Assembly (NCBI RefSeq): GCF_907165205.1
Contig: NC_058190.1
Span: forward strand, 10,486,001 to 10,550,000
DNA from: Coccinella septempunctata
Taxonomy: Eukaryota; Arthropoda; Insecta; Coleoptera; Coccinellidae
Length of the DNA: 64,000 bases
Direction: 5' to 3'
The notes under the pieces were generated by a model. The model did not search any database, was not told where the DNA came from, and worked only from the letters and a program-made list of their open reading frames with translations. The translations under genes and the position numbers were made by a program. Below are positions 1-11,102 of the stretch, piece after piece. Within the stretch, counting starts at the first letter, position 1, and every line of letters starts with the position of its first letter.

Positions 1-1025
1 TGAATAAATCTCTAATCGTAGATTTTGAGATGTGCTGAAGGCTGAGAAAACTAACATGTATGTTGAGTCCGATGAATGAATATAGAAGAGAAACAATGAG
101 AGTACATATTATAAAGAGTAGACCATACCAAATGAGTAGACATGAGTGTTCGAGCAGACTTTCCAGGGTGGAGCCTAGGTCGAGGTGTATCGAGCATTAT
201 CACTGATCGCTCAACGAAACTTGAGGTGTTCATATCCTGTTCTGAAGAAAACAGCTACATCCAGGGTCCACCCTGGAGAATATGAGGATTCATTCATCTG
301 AAACTCAACACCATGAATTAGTCATATGTATAACGAGGTGATCATAAGAGTTGTTATAAAAATGATTAAACTGATTCTAATAATAAAGAATATTAAGAGA
401 AGACAATGAATCAGATATCAATTTTATGGAGATGAACTTGAGAAGTTTCAATCCTGGTGCTACATACCAATTTGAAGAGAAGATCTAGAGAGGTCTGAAA
501 ATCTATATAAATTATGAAATATAATAAAATATATAGGTCTGAGACGACAATGGTTCGAGTTGAGTTGAGTGGACATTTCAATTGAGCAGTGCTCGCAAGG
601 ATTCGGAATCTATTTCTAGATTCTGAATCTCTTGCACGTGGACTAATTTCTTCAGAGTGAAATGGTCATGAAAATGGTGTAATTTATAATTTTGAGCAGT
701 CTGAGAGTACTTTACCTTATGAGATGAACAATAATTGAGCACCAGGATTGATGCGAGATGACTTGAAATTAAAAATTAGAAGAGGTGAACGTGAAAATGA
801 GGTGTTATAAAAGCACTATGAAAGCTAAGAGAACATATGTGTAGGTTTTTCACTGCTGAAAAACACGGAAAGTAGGGCCGCTGCGTCGTTCAACCAGCGC
901 ACCGCCGAATCGTGGTACCATACGTGGCCACCGGAGCTGGTCAGGAGCGTAGACTAGAGAGAGGTCGGAGGGGGGCTTCGTTCAATTTTTAACACGTCTG
1001 TATCAGCCAAAGCCAGAAAAGTCAC
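1..1025. other. No gene recognised; AT-rich non-coding DNA
   Basis: I see no coding pattern in the first kilobase. Frames are short and resemble no family I know. From about 840 the base composition becomes more GC-rich and leads without a clear boundary into the LINE fragment at 1026, so the last 180 bases may be degraded upstream sequence of that LINE. Confidence 0.5.
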
Positions 1026-1515
1026 TTGGTTGCTCCAGAAAAAATTAGCAGATGTGACATCAAGACTGCAAAGATTTTATATGAGACCTATGTAAGACCG
1101 ATTATGGAGTATGCCGGTCCTGCTTGGTGGGTTGCCCGGAGGAGTGATGCGGCATTGTTGGAATCGATCCAACGTTGGAATACCAGAATTCCGTACGGCT
1201 GGTTGCGCCCCTGCTATGAGGAGAGACTACAATTGTTTGGATTGACCACTTTTGAGAAGCGCCGCGAGAGAGGTGATGTCATCGTGACCTATAGAGCCCT
1301 CAATGGTCATTTTGGCAAGTCAATTCGGGAGAAACCATAACCATCTCCGAGGACACAGTCTGAAGTTGGCCAAGGAAAAATTCAAAACTACCCAGCGTCA
1401 GTGCTTCCTTGCCAACAGGGTCTTCGACGTTTGGAATGGTTTGCCGCCCTCAGTTGTAAACGCTCCTTCGGTTAATGCCTTCAGAAATCGCTTCGATGGC
1501 TGTGTCAATTGAACT
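1026..1515 (+). pseudogene. LINE (CR1/Jockey-like) ORF2, C-terminal end only
   Basis: The C-terminal end of a non-LTR retrotransposon reverse transcriptase protein, downstream of the catalytic palm. It reads YETYVRPIMEYAGPAWW, then LLESIQRW, and after a frameshift near 1320 resumes with HLRGHSLKLAKEKFKTTQRQ, FLANRVFDVWNGLPPSVVNA and a stop at about 1512. This 'tyg...LEYA..W..... RR.D...LE..QR' thumb region followed by 'NRVFDVWN.LP..VV' is characteristic of CR1/Jockey-group elements. The copy is 5' truncated, as most LINE copies are. The AAT microsatellite about 120 bases downstream may be its 3' tail. The exact clade is inference. Confidence 0.75.
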
Positions 1516-1630
1516 TTATAGAGTGTACTTTGAGTGCCATACGACTCTGTGTTTGCTGTCAGTTTGGTTATTCGAGAATTGTTTGTTATTTTGTATCGAG
1601 TTTAAAGGCTTTGCCTCAACGCTTATTTTC

Positions 1631-1655
1631 ATTAATAATAATAATAATAATAATC
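1631..1655 (+). repeat. (AAT)n microsatellite, possible LINE tail
   Basis: Eight AAT units downstream of the LINE stop codon. Simple-repeat tails of this type are known for CR1-like LINEs, but an unrelated microsatellite would look the same. Confidence 0.7.
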
Positions 1656-1736
1656 CTCGAAGAAAAGAGTTCCCAATTATCCCTTAGCCCTCATAATATT
1701 CGCATCCACTTTTTCGTATTTATCACCTAAATGCAT

Positions 1737-2920
1737 ATGTTAGGGGAGTTCTTCCGGCTTTACTTCATGCTTCTACATTTCGGAAATGGATGCATGAAAT
1801 TGATTGGGAACCAGGTATTTGTGTTTCACAAATATCTCTCATTATTTTCACGACGAAATCTGTCGGAGCTACAAGTGTTGGAAAACAGTAATGTCACTGT
1901 GGACGTTATGGCTATTAGGAAGCGTAATAGGTGAGCCAGAAAATGCTTGAAAAGTTTTGTCACCTATCGAAGAACCATTGCACTAGAATCTGAACAGTGT
2001 ATCAGAGCAAAATATGTTATGAAATATGGCTGTTTGTTGGAATGAAAATTGGAAATTTTGGGTAGCGTATCATTTTACAGACAGTCTCAGTGGATATAAT
2101 AGAGCCACTATAATAAACGAATGCATTGCAAAAATTCATAGCAACGGTATCACTACTGAAGCATTGACCTTTGACGCTGGCTCGTCGAGTAAAAAGGCCG
2201 AATAATTAGGTGTTAATATGGCTCATAACAATTTTGATCTGTGTTTTCCACATCCAATAACACAAACCGATTAATGATATGTTATAAGATGCTTTCCATG
2301 CAATAAAACTGCTTCCAATTTTATGAAAAACTGTAGTACAGTGATATAAATATAATCTACATGAGTTGCTTCAAGAAACTCATGCATAGATGTGCAGCAT
2401 GAGTATGGATTGCAAGCCGGAACCAAAATGGGACAAATGTGTATAAATTGTCAAAAAGAGATAATGAAAGTGAAACTTGTCTCGCAATTTGTTGGGTCCG
2501 TAAGTAGCGCTTTAAACTTTCTCAGAACATCATAAAATATATTGAATTTGAAGGATCTTTTGATATCGAAAGGTTCGCTTTAATAATCATGAATGATCTA
2601 TTAAATTCACGTCAAGCATATTTCAAAGTAGAAAGTAAACAATGTATAACAGAAAATTTTTTTAAGAAATCACAAATAAAGTTCTACAATATATCAAAAA
2701 TATTAAAATCGAAAAAATAAAAATATTGAACTCGTAACGCCGGTTAGGATATTACGGTCCCATAGTGTCAATGAAAAGATGTTTGCTGATATTCAAGAAT
2801 ACAGTATGGGTGAATGTGAAATATCTAGACACATTATCTCAGGACCAACTGAAGCTATTTTTTCTTTTGTTCGATCGCGTGGAGGTCATAAGAGAACAGA
2901 AGAACCGGTCTTTCCTCCGC
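1737..2920 (+). pseudogene. P-element/THAP9-like transposase remnant (copy 1)
   Basis: A heavily broken P-superfamily transposase. Pieces appear in successive frames: LLHASTFRKWMHEIDWEPG near 1760 (the P-family 'hpsT.RKW...id..PG' block), YHFTDSLSGYNRATIINECI near 2075, ALTFDAGSSSKKAE near 2165, LCFPHPITQT near 2240, and EAIFSFVRSRGGH near 2850. The order matches the RNase-H-like and GTP-binding-type regions of P transposases. At least five frameshifts or stops make it non-functional. The part from about 2230 onward is closely similar to 21285-21930, so the two are copies of one family. Confidence 0.75.
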
Positions 2921-3169
2921 TAGACACGCAGCTGACGGTCATTTTTATATTTCCATATATGTAGAAAATCATATGGAGGTGTTTTCATTCGGGATGAAAT
3001 CACTTGATTTTCAAATTTTTTTCCCAAGTTCACGCGCTCGACTGACGTATTTTCCACCATCCGCTGATCGGCTGACTTCAATCATATGTTTCTAATTAAC
3101 ATCAATATTACATATAAAAAATTTCAGCCGGGATAAAATCACTTGAAATCACCGAGAGAGGCACTGGTC

Positions 3170-4245
3170 GCAACTTAAGTATTAGTGCAGAATTGCTACG
3201 ACCAGAGGAAAAATGTAGCGATGTGTTTCATAGACTATGAAAAAGCCTTCGACAGAGTGCAGCATCACAAACTCGTTCAAATACTAAAGCGACTTGACAT
3301 AGATCAAAAAGATATACGCTGTATTGAAAATTTGTATTGGAACCAATCAGCTGCGGTTGAATGTGGCAACGAAGTTACAAGGGCACAAAACATATCTAGA
3401 GGCGTAAGACAAGGATGTGGAAACATCTTTCAAGAAGCTCTCGAGGGACGAAAATTAGGTATCAAAGTAAACGGTACATGGATCAATAATATACGGTACG
3501 CGGATGACACAGTCCTGATAGCAGACAACATGAATGACCTCCAAAGGCTCTTGGACATAATAAAACACAGTCGGCTTATGGGGATCAACATTAACACAAA
3601 GAAAACAAAATTTCTAATAATCACCCGTAATACAAAGAATGCAAAACTATCATACAATAGTGAGGACATGAACGAGTGGAAAAATTTAACTATCTGGGAA
3701 CTTGGCTGTGTGCAGACTGGTCTTCAGACTTAGAAATCAGGTGCCGGATAGAAAAAGCGAGGAACTCATTTATGAAATTTAAAAACGTCTTTACGAACTC
3801 GGACTTTGACCTCAACCTCAGAATAAGATTTACAAAATGTTACGTATGGCCCTGCTATTGTACGGCATGGAAGGATAGAAGGCTGGACGCTGAAGGTTAA
3901 TACCATGAATAGGCTGGAAGCATTTGAGATGTGGGTCTACAAGCGAATACTGAAAGTTTCTTGGACAGCAAGGAAAACCAACGAGGAAATTCTGAGGAGG
4001 ATAGGAAGAGAAAGTGCTGCTCACGATAAAACGCAGGAAAACAGCATATCTGGGACATGTAGTACGCAACGAGAGGTACCATTTGCTCCAACTGTTGATT
4101 GAGGGAAAGATAGAGGGAAAAAGGGGACTGGGCAGAAAGAGGATGTTGTGACTCCGAAATATCAAACATTGGACGGCTGCAGAATTGATCCACAGCATTA
4201 GAGACAGAATTAAAAGGTCAGAAATGATCGCAAACATCCATTAGT
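3170..4245 (+). pseudogene. RTE-like LINE reverse transcriptase remnant
   Basis: Reverse transcriptase of a non-LTR element of the HmRTE-type seen in many insects. FIDYEKAFDRVQHHKL (palm, first catalytic Asp) starts near 3220, SRGVRQGC near 3395 and RYADDTVLIAD, the catalytic YADD box, near 3495. Between RQGC and the next block about a dozen residues (the usual 'VLSPLLFNLY') are deleted, so the palm core is incomplete. After a frameshift near 3680, FNYLGTWLCADWSSDLEI, then after another near 3900 LEAFEMWVYKRILKVSWTAR and EEILRRIGR complete the C-terminal part. The 3' end is near 4240, followed by an AGAAGA run. No endonuclease domain is present, so the copy is 5' truncated. Confidence 0.85.
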
Positions 4246-4838
4246 GGATAGCAGCAGAAGAAGAAGATATTTTGAGTTCAGTCTTTTCGGAAGAGCCGAT
4301 ATAGATGGCAGTAAAGACAACAGAAATTGCCGGTTGTCGTCATTTTCCATGGATGACTTGGTTCTGTTGTGATCAAGCCGATCCAAGAATTCGATAATTC
4401 TTTCTTCAAGAATACTTATTTTCTATCGCTTTTTGCCGGTTCTATTCGAAACAGGAATTGTCTCAGTAAATACGGAGGAAAAACTAGCTTCCACAGCGGA
4501 ATCCACTTGAACAACTGGCGATTCTTCTTTGGAATTGCATGTTCCCCTCAATTAAATTGTGTCCCTAAGAAATTGAAGTTGTTGGGAATATATACCTACA
4601 TATATATGGTGCTCTGCTGGCACCTCCTCCGCTTCCAGACTACCTTTTTCTTGAGTGCAGGTTCCTCGAATAAGTATCCCTGATATTTTTCCATCTCTTG
4701 TGCAATGCATTTCCTAAAAATAAAATACTACAATCTATGTTCAAATTTCTAGAGAATTCATAGAAATAAGTGAAAATTAATCGAATCTAAGTAAAGCCGT
4801 TTTTGAGTGTTCCAATTTAAATCTTTTCAGACAAGTTT
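4246..4838. other. No gene recognised
   Basis: Open frames here are short and match no family I know. The stretch lies immediately 5' of a Harbinger transposase exon and may hold that element's left end and an intron: a tttcag acceptor-like motif occurs near 4825. I could not define terminal repeats. Confidence 0.4.
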
Positions 4839-5375
4839 TTGTTACAGTGGTTACTGGTTTCCTTTGAGAATTCATTCATTTTCAGGCACATTATACCTTC
4901 TTTTTGTTGCAGGTATCTAACAAGTGGATGTTCTTTGACTGATTTACACCACAACATTCGTGTAGGAAGAACTACTGCTGGAGTTATTGTAGAAGAAGTA
5001 TGCGATATGCGTGAAAGCACGATATCTCCATTTCCAACAGATCGATGGCATGAAATTGCAAGGGGATTTGAAACATACGCAAGGTTTCCTAATTGAATCG
5101 GAGCTATTGATTGGAAGCACATTAGAATGAAACAGCCCCCAAACATTGGCTCAATGTTTTACAATTTTAAGAACTATTTTTCAACAGTTCTTTTCGCAAT
5201 GTGCGATTCTAATTACTGTTTCACATATACTGAGGTTGGATCTTATGGGAAGTCCAGTGATTCTGGTATATTTTAAAACTCCCTTCTTTACAAAAGGGTG
5301 TGTGATGGAACTCTCAATTTACCTACTCCACGAAAATTAGTTGAAAGTTCGAACAAACTATTTCCATATGTTATA
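4839..5375 (+). pseudogene. PIF/Harbinger transposase, N-terminal and central part (5' half of a split gene)
   Basis: A HARBI1-type DDE transposase. It reads RYLTSGCSLTDLHHNIRVGR, then PFPTDRWHEIARGF, FPN-stop-IGAIDWKHIRM, SMFYNFKNYFSTVLFAMCD, and VGSYGKSSDSGIF. The first catalytic Asp (in AID) and the second (in SSDSG) are visible. A TGA at about 5094 replaces the usual Cys codon in FPN-C-IGAID, and the normal Gly after that Asp is Trp. The frame ends at KLFPYVI near 5372, and the next expected residues, VGDDAF, appear at about 9990. The gene is therefore interrupted by 4.6 kb of other elements. Confidence 0.85.
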
Positions 5376-5393
5376 ATAATAATAATAATAAAG
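5370..5393 (+). repeat. (AAT)n microsatellite at insertion junction
   Basis: Six or seven ATA/AAT units lie exactly where the Harbinger reading frame stops, at the left edge of the 4.6 kb insertion. Such a tract is what a LINE tail or slippage at a junction would leave. Confidence 0.7.
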
Positions 5394-5935
5394 TTCGAAA
5401 AAGGTTCCTTATTACAATTACCATCCGAATGCTGTGTTGGAAAATGAACATCACAAGCTCTACTGGGATCGCACAGTTCTCACAGACCGGAAAATAACCC
5501 ACAATAGACCAGACTTCATATTGCTCAATAAAGACAGAGTACTATTCATCGACGTGGCGATTCCAAATAATAACAATCTTCTAGAATCTAGATAGACACA
5601 CCGAACAAATTTCATAATACAGAGATCTAGAGGAACAAACCAGGAGACAGTGGAAGCTGAAAGATATCAAGACCATCCCTATGTCACTTCATCTACAGGC
5701 CTGATACCGAAGAAACTACTAGAGAACTTGAGGAAACTTCAGTTGAACGAAAATATCTATAGAGTCATGCAGAAGGCGGTACTGCTGGGAACGGCGAGAA
5801 CTGTACGCAAGTACATGGGGAATGCAGAGGAACACCGTCTGCTCCGACAGGAAGTGCGGGTGGAGCCGTTACCTCCGAGAAGAAAAGGCCTCGGTGCTTG
5901 TGATGTATAGCGCTGTGACGTCAGCACTGCGAGGT
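5394..5935 (+). pseudogene. LINE ORF2 C-terminal segment
   Basis: Broken coding sequence of a LINE downstream of its reverse transcriptase. Frames give NAVLENEHHKLYWDRTVLTD, then ITHNRPDFILLNKDRVLFID with VAIPNNNN (a PD...D.V pattern like the restriction-type region found at the C-terminus of some LINEs), and SSTGLIPKKLLENLRKLQL followed by MQKAVLLGTARTVRKYMG. The 'STGVIPK.L ... MQKAVLL.T...VRKFL' signature is familiar from many insect LINE proteins; the clade is uncertain. It stops near 5910. A compatible 3' end is at 9240-9580, on the other side of the THAP/P transposase. Confidence 0.6.
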
Positions 5936-6204
5936 CTAACGTTTAACCCTCTCACCTGACGCGGATCGCGAATCGATGAATCGAAGCTTAGAACGCGAAA
6001 ATCACGTGAGAGCGTCTATGGTCTATGCAAGAACCCGCCAAAAATGGCCTGCCGCCTGCCGTTCATAGACAAATCAGTTTGCTGAGTCTGAATTGCGCAT
6101 GACCGTGAAAGTTTAAAGCTCTTTCGAATAATTCAGTTAGTGAATAGTGAAAAGTACTTTTCAGTACTATTTGTGTTGTGAGTGATATTGGGACATAATT
6201 CATA
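5936..6204 (+). other. Probable 5' region of the THAP/P-like element
   Basis: Non-coding sequence between the LINE segment and the THAP start codon. The composition changes at about 5940, which I take as the approximate left boundary of the THAP/P element. Matching terminal repeats were not found by eye. Confidence 0.35.
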
Positions 6205-8985
6205 ATGCCGTACTCTTGTTGTGTTCCGGGTTGTAGAGGAAACTACAAAAATGCACCAAAAGTGCATGCATTCCGTTTTCCTACAGACCCCAAAATGTGT
6301 AGCAAGTGGAAGCATGCTATTCCCAGAAAAAATTTCCACCCATCTGTACATAGCAGAGTCTGTGAGTTGCATTTTTCAGAAGTTTAAGTTTTCTTCAGCA
6401 ACGGACTCGAAAAATGGTGAGACTTTATCGGTGAGATTAAAAATCCCAAGGCTCAAACGAGATGCTGTTCCAACGCAGTTTCCTAATTGTCCTCATTATT
6501 TATCGAAGATATTAAATTGAGACAGAGTCGGGATGAAAAATTAGAAAGCACTGATCTGCGATAAGAGAAAGTAATGCCGATTTTGAAAAATACTAAAAAA
6601 GTCATCATTTTACTAATTTTGAACCTTTTATTGAAAATTTTAATTCTTGTGAGTTACCGGAAAAGTGGAACAAAATTATTATGGACGATCAAAAGGCGCT
6701 ATTATTTAAATTAGAGTACTCTCCAGGACCAGTCATTACATACTCTGTTGTTGTTAATACAAATTTGAAGATAGAAACGTTTTTATATGGCAAGGAGATT
6801 CGTGTCAATGGAAAAACTGAATCTACGCCCTTCAAATCTACCAGCATTAACGAAATAACAGATTTATTGAATGACTTAGATAAAATTACATCTTTTGAAT
6901 ATTATCCAAGTGAAGAAAAATGTGTTCTAAATCACACATCGGCTTTGATAGAATCTGTGATATCTAATTCATTACCCGAGTCCGAGGATCTTGAAAATTA
7001 TTCGTTATTGAAGTCTCTTTCATTTATTTCCGAACAATTAAAACTTCATACTTGTTCCAAAGAAAGATATCGTTACTCTAGGAATACTATGATTTTAGCG
7101 TCCTTAATACATACTATAAGCCCGCACGCTTATAAATTTTTGAGACATTTTGGTGTTCTTATATTACCACATGCAGACACAATAAAATCTGTTTGTAGTT
7201 CTCTGTCAGCGGATCCTACATCTGAGGAAAAGAATATTTCTCTTACTTACGCAAAAAATATTTTCAAATTACTAGATGATCATGAGGGACATGTACTATT
7301 GTTGATAGACGAAATTCACATGAAGCCATATTTAGACTATAAAGCCGGGAATATTGTTGGAAATGCTTATAATAATGCATCCTTAGCAAATTCTGCTTTT
7401 TTTGTTCATGATAACAAGCGTTACATCCAGTTTGAAAGAAGTTGTTCACATAAGTCCAACATCCAAAATAGACCATCTAATGCTTTTTTCCTTAATAAAG
7501 ACTGTGGTGACAAAATTTGAAGAAATTGGTTTCAGGGTATTTTGTGTTATTACTGATAACAATGCGATCGATAGTAAAGCTATGAGCAACTTCGCGGACA
7601 ACAAGCAGCTCAGTATAGTTTATTGCCATCCTTCAGATAAAACAAGGCCACTTTTTAATCTTTTCGATCTGTGCACTTGCTCAAATGCATAAGAAATAAT
7701 TGGCTAAATTCGAAACCCGAACAAAAATTGTTTTATCCCGATTTTGACAACGCCGGCGTTGACAAACTGGCTTCTTTGGAATGTCAAAAATCTGTTCACC
7801 AATTGTAGCATGATAAATTGTTGAAATTTGGCTATTCTTTGAACTTAAAGGCCCTGTTTCCATCTAATCTGGAGAGACAAAACGTGGCTCTGGCTTAAGA
7901 TTTTCAATCCTTTCATTGTACAAGCCCTATTTGAATTCGGAGCAAAAATTAACCATGCCAAAGATACAGCTGATTTTATTAATATTGTAGTAACTTGGTG
8001 GAAAGTTGTGACTGTTAAAAGTCCTTTCAAAGGGGAACGTTTGAATGATCCGTATCAAGAGCCTATTACTTCGAATAAACTTTCCGCGGATGCAAAATTT
8101 TTATTTTTGATTAAAATGATTGATTGGCTTGACGTTTGGAAAACGAAACCTTATGCTCAAAAATTGACGCCGCAGACACATACTGCTCTCAGTCATACAG
8201 TTCATGGAATGACAGAGGTAATAAGATATTGCTTCGATGAGTTGAAAATTAATTATGTTTTATTGGGAAAATTTCAGACCGACGAATTGTAGGTTCGGTA
8301 AATATCGTCAACTTGCCGGAGGACATTATCACATTTCCATGAGACAGTTGTATGAATCAGAGAAAAGGTTGAGAATTCAGACACTGCTAACTTTGATATC
8401 GCGCGCTTTTGGTGATATAGATATAAAACACTTTTATGAAAATATCGATTTTGCGAAAAAAATTCAAGAAGACAACCTGTTCGATCCGACGGTTTCTGTA
8501 GAGCAAATAGATATAGAAAATATTAGTTCTGATATGCCTGTAATAACTTATTTGGCAGGTTATTGTTGTTACATCACGCAAAAAAAAATTCAGTGTGAAA
8601 TATGTAAAAAAATTTATAATGACGAGTTAGTTGTCGAAGATAATTAAACCCTGATCAAAAGTTTGAGTCGAGGAAAATTGCTCTATCCAAAAGATTCTAT
8701 CGTCCAAATAGTTTTATATGCTTACATAATATTCAACAAAATTCTTCTCGAATTTGAAGAAACATTCCTGGGCCTTCATAATAAGCGTGCATGTCTAACG
8801 CAATTCATTTCAGAACACGAACTTTTGCCGGATAATAAGTGTGAAATCCATACTGGTGAACGCATTGCGAATATAGTGATAACCTGCACCACCAACACAC
8901 TATTGAAAAATTATTGCGGAAAGACAAACGACTCTTCAAGTAAAACCTATAACAGCAGAAAATTTAAAAAATTTGTAGCTTGATT
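6205..8985 (+). pseudogene. THAP/P-element-like transposase, near full length but frameshifted
   Basis: The most complete P-superfamily gene in the window. The first frame, 6205-6387, is a THAP zinc finger: MPYSCCVPGC at the start, a conserved Trp in KWKHAIP and CELHFSEV (the C2CH set). After a shift, DAVPTQFPNCPHYLS supplies the AVPT motif. The main transposase frame runs 6681-7520 with YSPGPVITYSVVVNT, ILASLIHTISPHAYKFLRHF and DEIHMKPYLDYKAGNIVGNA, the P-type catalytic core start. Further frames follow near 7500, 8010, 8260 and 8663, including GKYRQLAGGHYHISMRQLYE and a C-terminal Cys cluster, YLAGYCCYITQKKIQCEICK. At least five frameshifts make it inactive. It sits inside the insertion that splits the Harbinger gene. 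Confidence 0.88.
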
Positions 8986-9239
8986 ACATTCGAATTTTTG
9001 CTTCCACCGAGTTTTGTCATCTACCTATGTTTCTTTTCTCAGATACTCTCTGATGAAATTCTTGTCGTTTTTTTTTTCGCAGTATTCTTTGGACTGATAA
9101 GAAAATGGTTTTTGTTTTGAAACTTCGTTTTCCCATAATAAAATCGAATAGGATGCGAAGAAGGGCTCAGTTGACGACTGGCATCCTCTATAAACCGAAA
9201 GCCCTTCCATTGCAGAATGATTGACAATAATTTCCGAAT

Positions 9240-9585
9240 AATAAACATACCAGAAAACCGAAAAAATTGGACAATAGACGTGAATGCCGCGCCAAAAACG
9301 TTCCACGTCTTAGGCCTCGCTATGCTGACGTCATGCGACAGCGCCCAGGCCTTTTCATATCAGAGGTAACGGTGGAGCAGGAATCCAACCTACAGCAGGG
9401 AGCCGAGGAGCGACCCGAACCCGACCACCACCACGAGCCCGAAAACCTGGAAAGGGCTCCAACAGAGCTTAATCCTTTTGATATCTGAGATATCTGGGAT
9501 AAGTGAATTTTCCTCTGGAGAGGAGTGTGAAAGCCGCAAGGCTTAAGTCATAATAAATCTATAATAATAAATCTATTGATCCTTT
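9240..9585 (+). pseudogene. LINE 3' end (protein tail and 3' UTR)
   Basis: A short frame ending in VPRLRPRYADVMRQRPGLFI followed by an acidic, proline-rich tail and a stop at 9486, then a short untranslated stretch and an ataataaatct-type simple tail at about 9545-9580. It looks like the end of the same kind of LINE as 5394-5935, so the THAP/P element may have inserted into this LINE. That link rests on order and composition only. Confidence 0.45.
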
Positions 9586-9599
9586 GGGACAAGTACATT

Positions 9600-9984
9600 T
9601 ATAGGACAGGTCAGATAAACAAGAAAAAAAATATATGCAATATACAAAAATACCCTAAAGAAAAACAAGTGAATCATAAAAATAATCGGCAACAGTATAA
9701 TAACAATTCTGTAGTAATTTAGCCTTTATTACCTTTCTGAATTCTTTTAGTTTGAGAGACTTAGCACATTTAGGCAGATGATTATACAGTTTGATACACT
9801 GCATGATAAGTAGGCGAATGTTCAAATTTAGTCGTATTGTGCTTGGGGATATGGAGTGAATCCTCATTTCTGGTACTATATCTATGAAAACTTGAGAGTT
9901 TTGTAAATTTGCTTTCGTTCTCCCTAACATATACCAAGGACTTAAAGATATAAATGGACGCCACTGTTAAATGACCATTTTCTT
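9600..9984 (-). pseudogene. LINE (CR1/Rex-like) 3' end, minus strand
   Basis: On the minus strand, degraded frames give YSTRNEDSLHIPKHNTTKFE, SPTYHAV, then KLYNHLPKCAKSLKLKEFRK and LLQNCYYTVADYF before a stop. 'HSYNTRN...L..P.......S.....  ..LYN.LP..I......FK..LK..L....fYS..E' is the standard ending of CR1/Rex-type LINE ORF2 proteins. Only the last hundred or so residues are present, so the copy is strongly 5' truncated. It abuts the right-hand part of the split Harbinger gene. Confidence 0.75.
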
Positions 9985-10369
9985 TGAAAGTATAGTTGGT
10001 GATGATGCCTTTCTTCTGTCAGATAATTTGCTCAAATCCTACGGAGGAAAATTTTTATCCCATTCTAAGCAGAACTTCAACAATCGGTTATCCACTGCCA
10101 GGAAATACATTAGAATTCTGGCAAACAAGTGGCGCATCTTCCATCGACCGATCGATGTTGATATTGACATGGCAGAAAGTATCATTAAAACTGCTTGCAT
10201 ATTACATAATTTCGTGAGAATAAGAAATGGACTCCAGCTACTAAATTATATTGAATATGATTGTCCATTCCAAGAACTCTCCACGGACTCAACACATCGG
10301 GGAAATATCAGAGCATTATCAACTAGAGATAAATTTGCAAATTTGTTCAATAAAGATAACAATAGGTAA
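9985..10369 (+). pseudogene. PIF/Harbinger transposase, C-terminal part (3' half of split gene)
   Basis: Resumes the Harbinger frame with VGDDAFLLSDNLLKSYGG, then NFNNRLSTARKYIRILANKW and IIKTACILHNFVRIRNGL, ending at a stop at 10367. 'GD.AF.L...L..PY' and 'ACILHNF.R' are hallmarks of the DDE_Tnp_4 family. The segment that should read 'R..ENAFGILANRW' is shortened to ARKYIRILANKW, so the catalytic Glu is missing. It joins smoothly to KLFPYVI at 5372 and is therefore the other half of that gene. Confidence 0.85.
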
Positions 10370-11005
10370 TCATTGAGCCACCAAACTATATATTCAACTT
10401 TTTACTGTGTTATGGTACCTAATATTTTCCCGATTGTTTTCTGGTCTATGCCTTATCGTTTCTTGGACGTCTTCGTTATTTTAGATTTTAACGCAGGGAC
10501 TCTGTTGCGCATGTTGGAGAGCTGCACCTGTCCGATAAGATTTTTCTTGATCATTTTGGATCAATTAGATTGATTGACTGCTACTTCGAAACGAAGAAAT
10601 TCTCGAGATTGTGGAAACCATTATATAAATATCTTTGTCGGTAAATCCGGATAATTGTTGGTTTCGCAGTCAGAATAAATTTGCTTCGATTGTTGTAATT
10701 CTCAAGCGAAATAAGTCACGCTTTGCTGCGGATAAGATCGAAAGGTAAGATTTTTATAGTTTCACAATGGCGTCTGCTCTGTCCGATATGCCATCTAAAT
10801 TTATTATTTATAGCTCAGGGAGTTGTGCTGATAGTATAATTTCGTGCTGGACATTCATCCAATCCAGAAATTTCCACAATTCGGAGGAGCCCCTGCAAAG
10901 GACGTCGCCTCAACCACCACCGCCACTGCAAGGGTGAAAACCTGCACTTTACCTGTACAGATAGATAGAATATTTTAGAACTGAATGTCCTAACATCTGG
11001 GAGAT
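10370..11005. other. Non-coding; probable 3' flank of the split Harbinger element
   Basis: Short frames only, none recognised. The stretch should include the right end of the interrupted Harbinger element, but I did not find a partner for a terminal repeat. Confidence 0.35.
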
Positions 11006-11061
11006 CCATGATAAATCGAAACACTATTCAGATGTAAGTACTTTTGCGATTTTAATTTGTA

Positions 11062-11102
11062 ACTCTACATGTTTCGAGCTAATTCAGCTCATCTTCAGGA
11101 GT
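11062..11102 (-). ncRNA. Hammerhead-ribozyme-like motif (left arm)
   Basis: Read on the minus strand: a 5' ACTC, the core CTGAAGA, a stem II of GAGCT/AGCTC closed by a short loop, the core GAAAC, ATGTA ending at a permissible cleavage triplet, and GAGT that can pair with the 5' ACTC as stem I. This is the layout of the minimal type I hammerheads known from Penelope-like elements. All core positions are present. Activity is untested. Confidence 0.6.
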
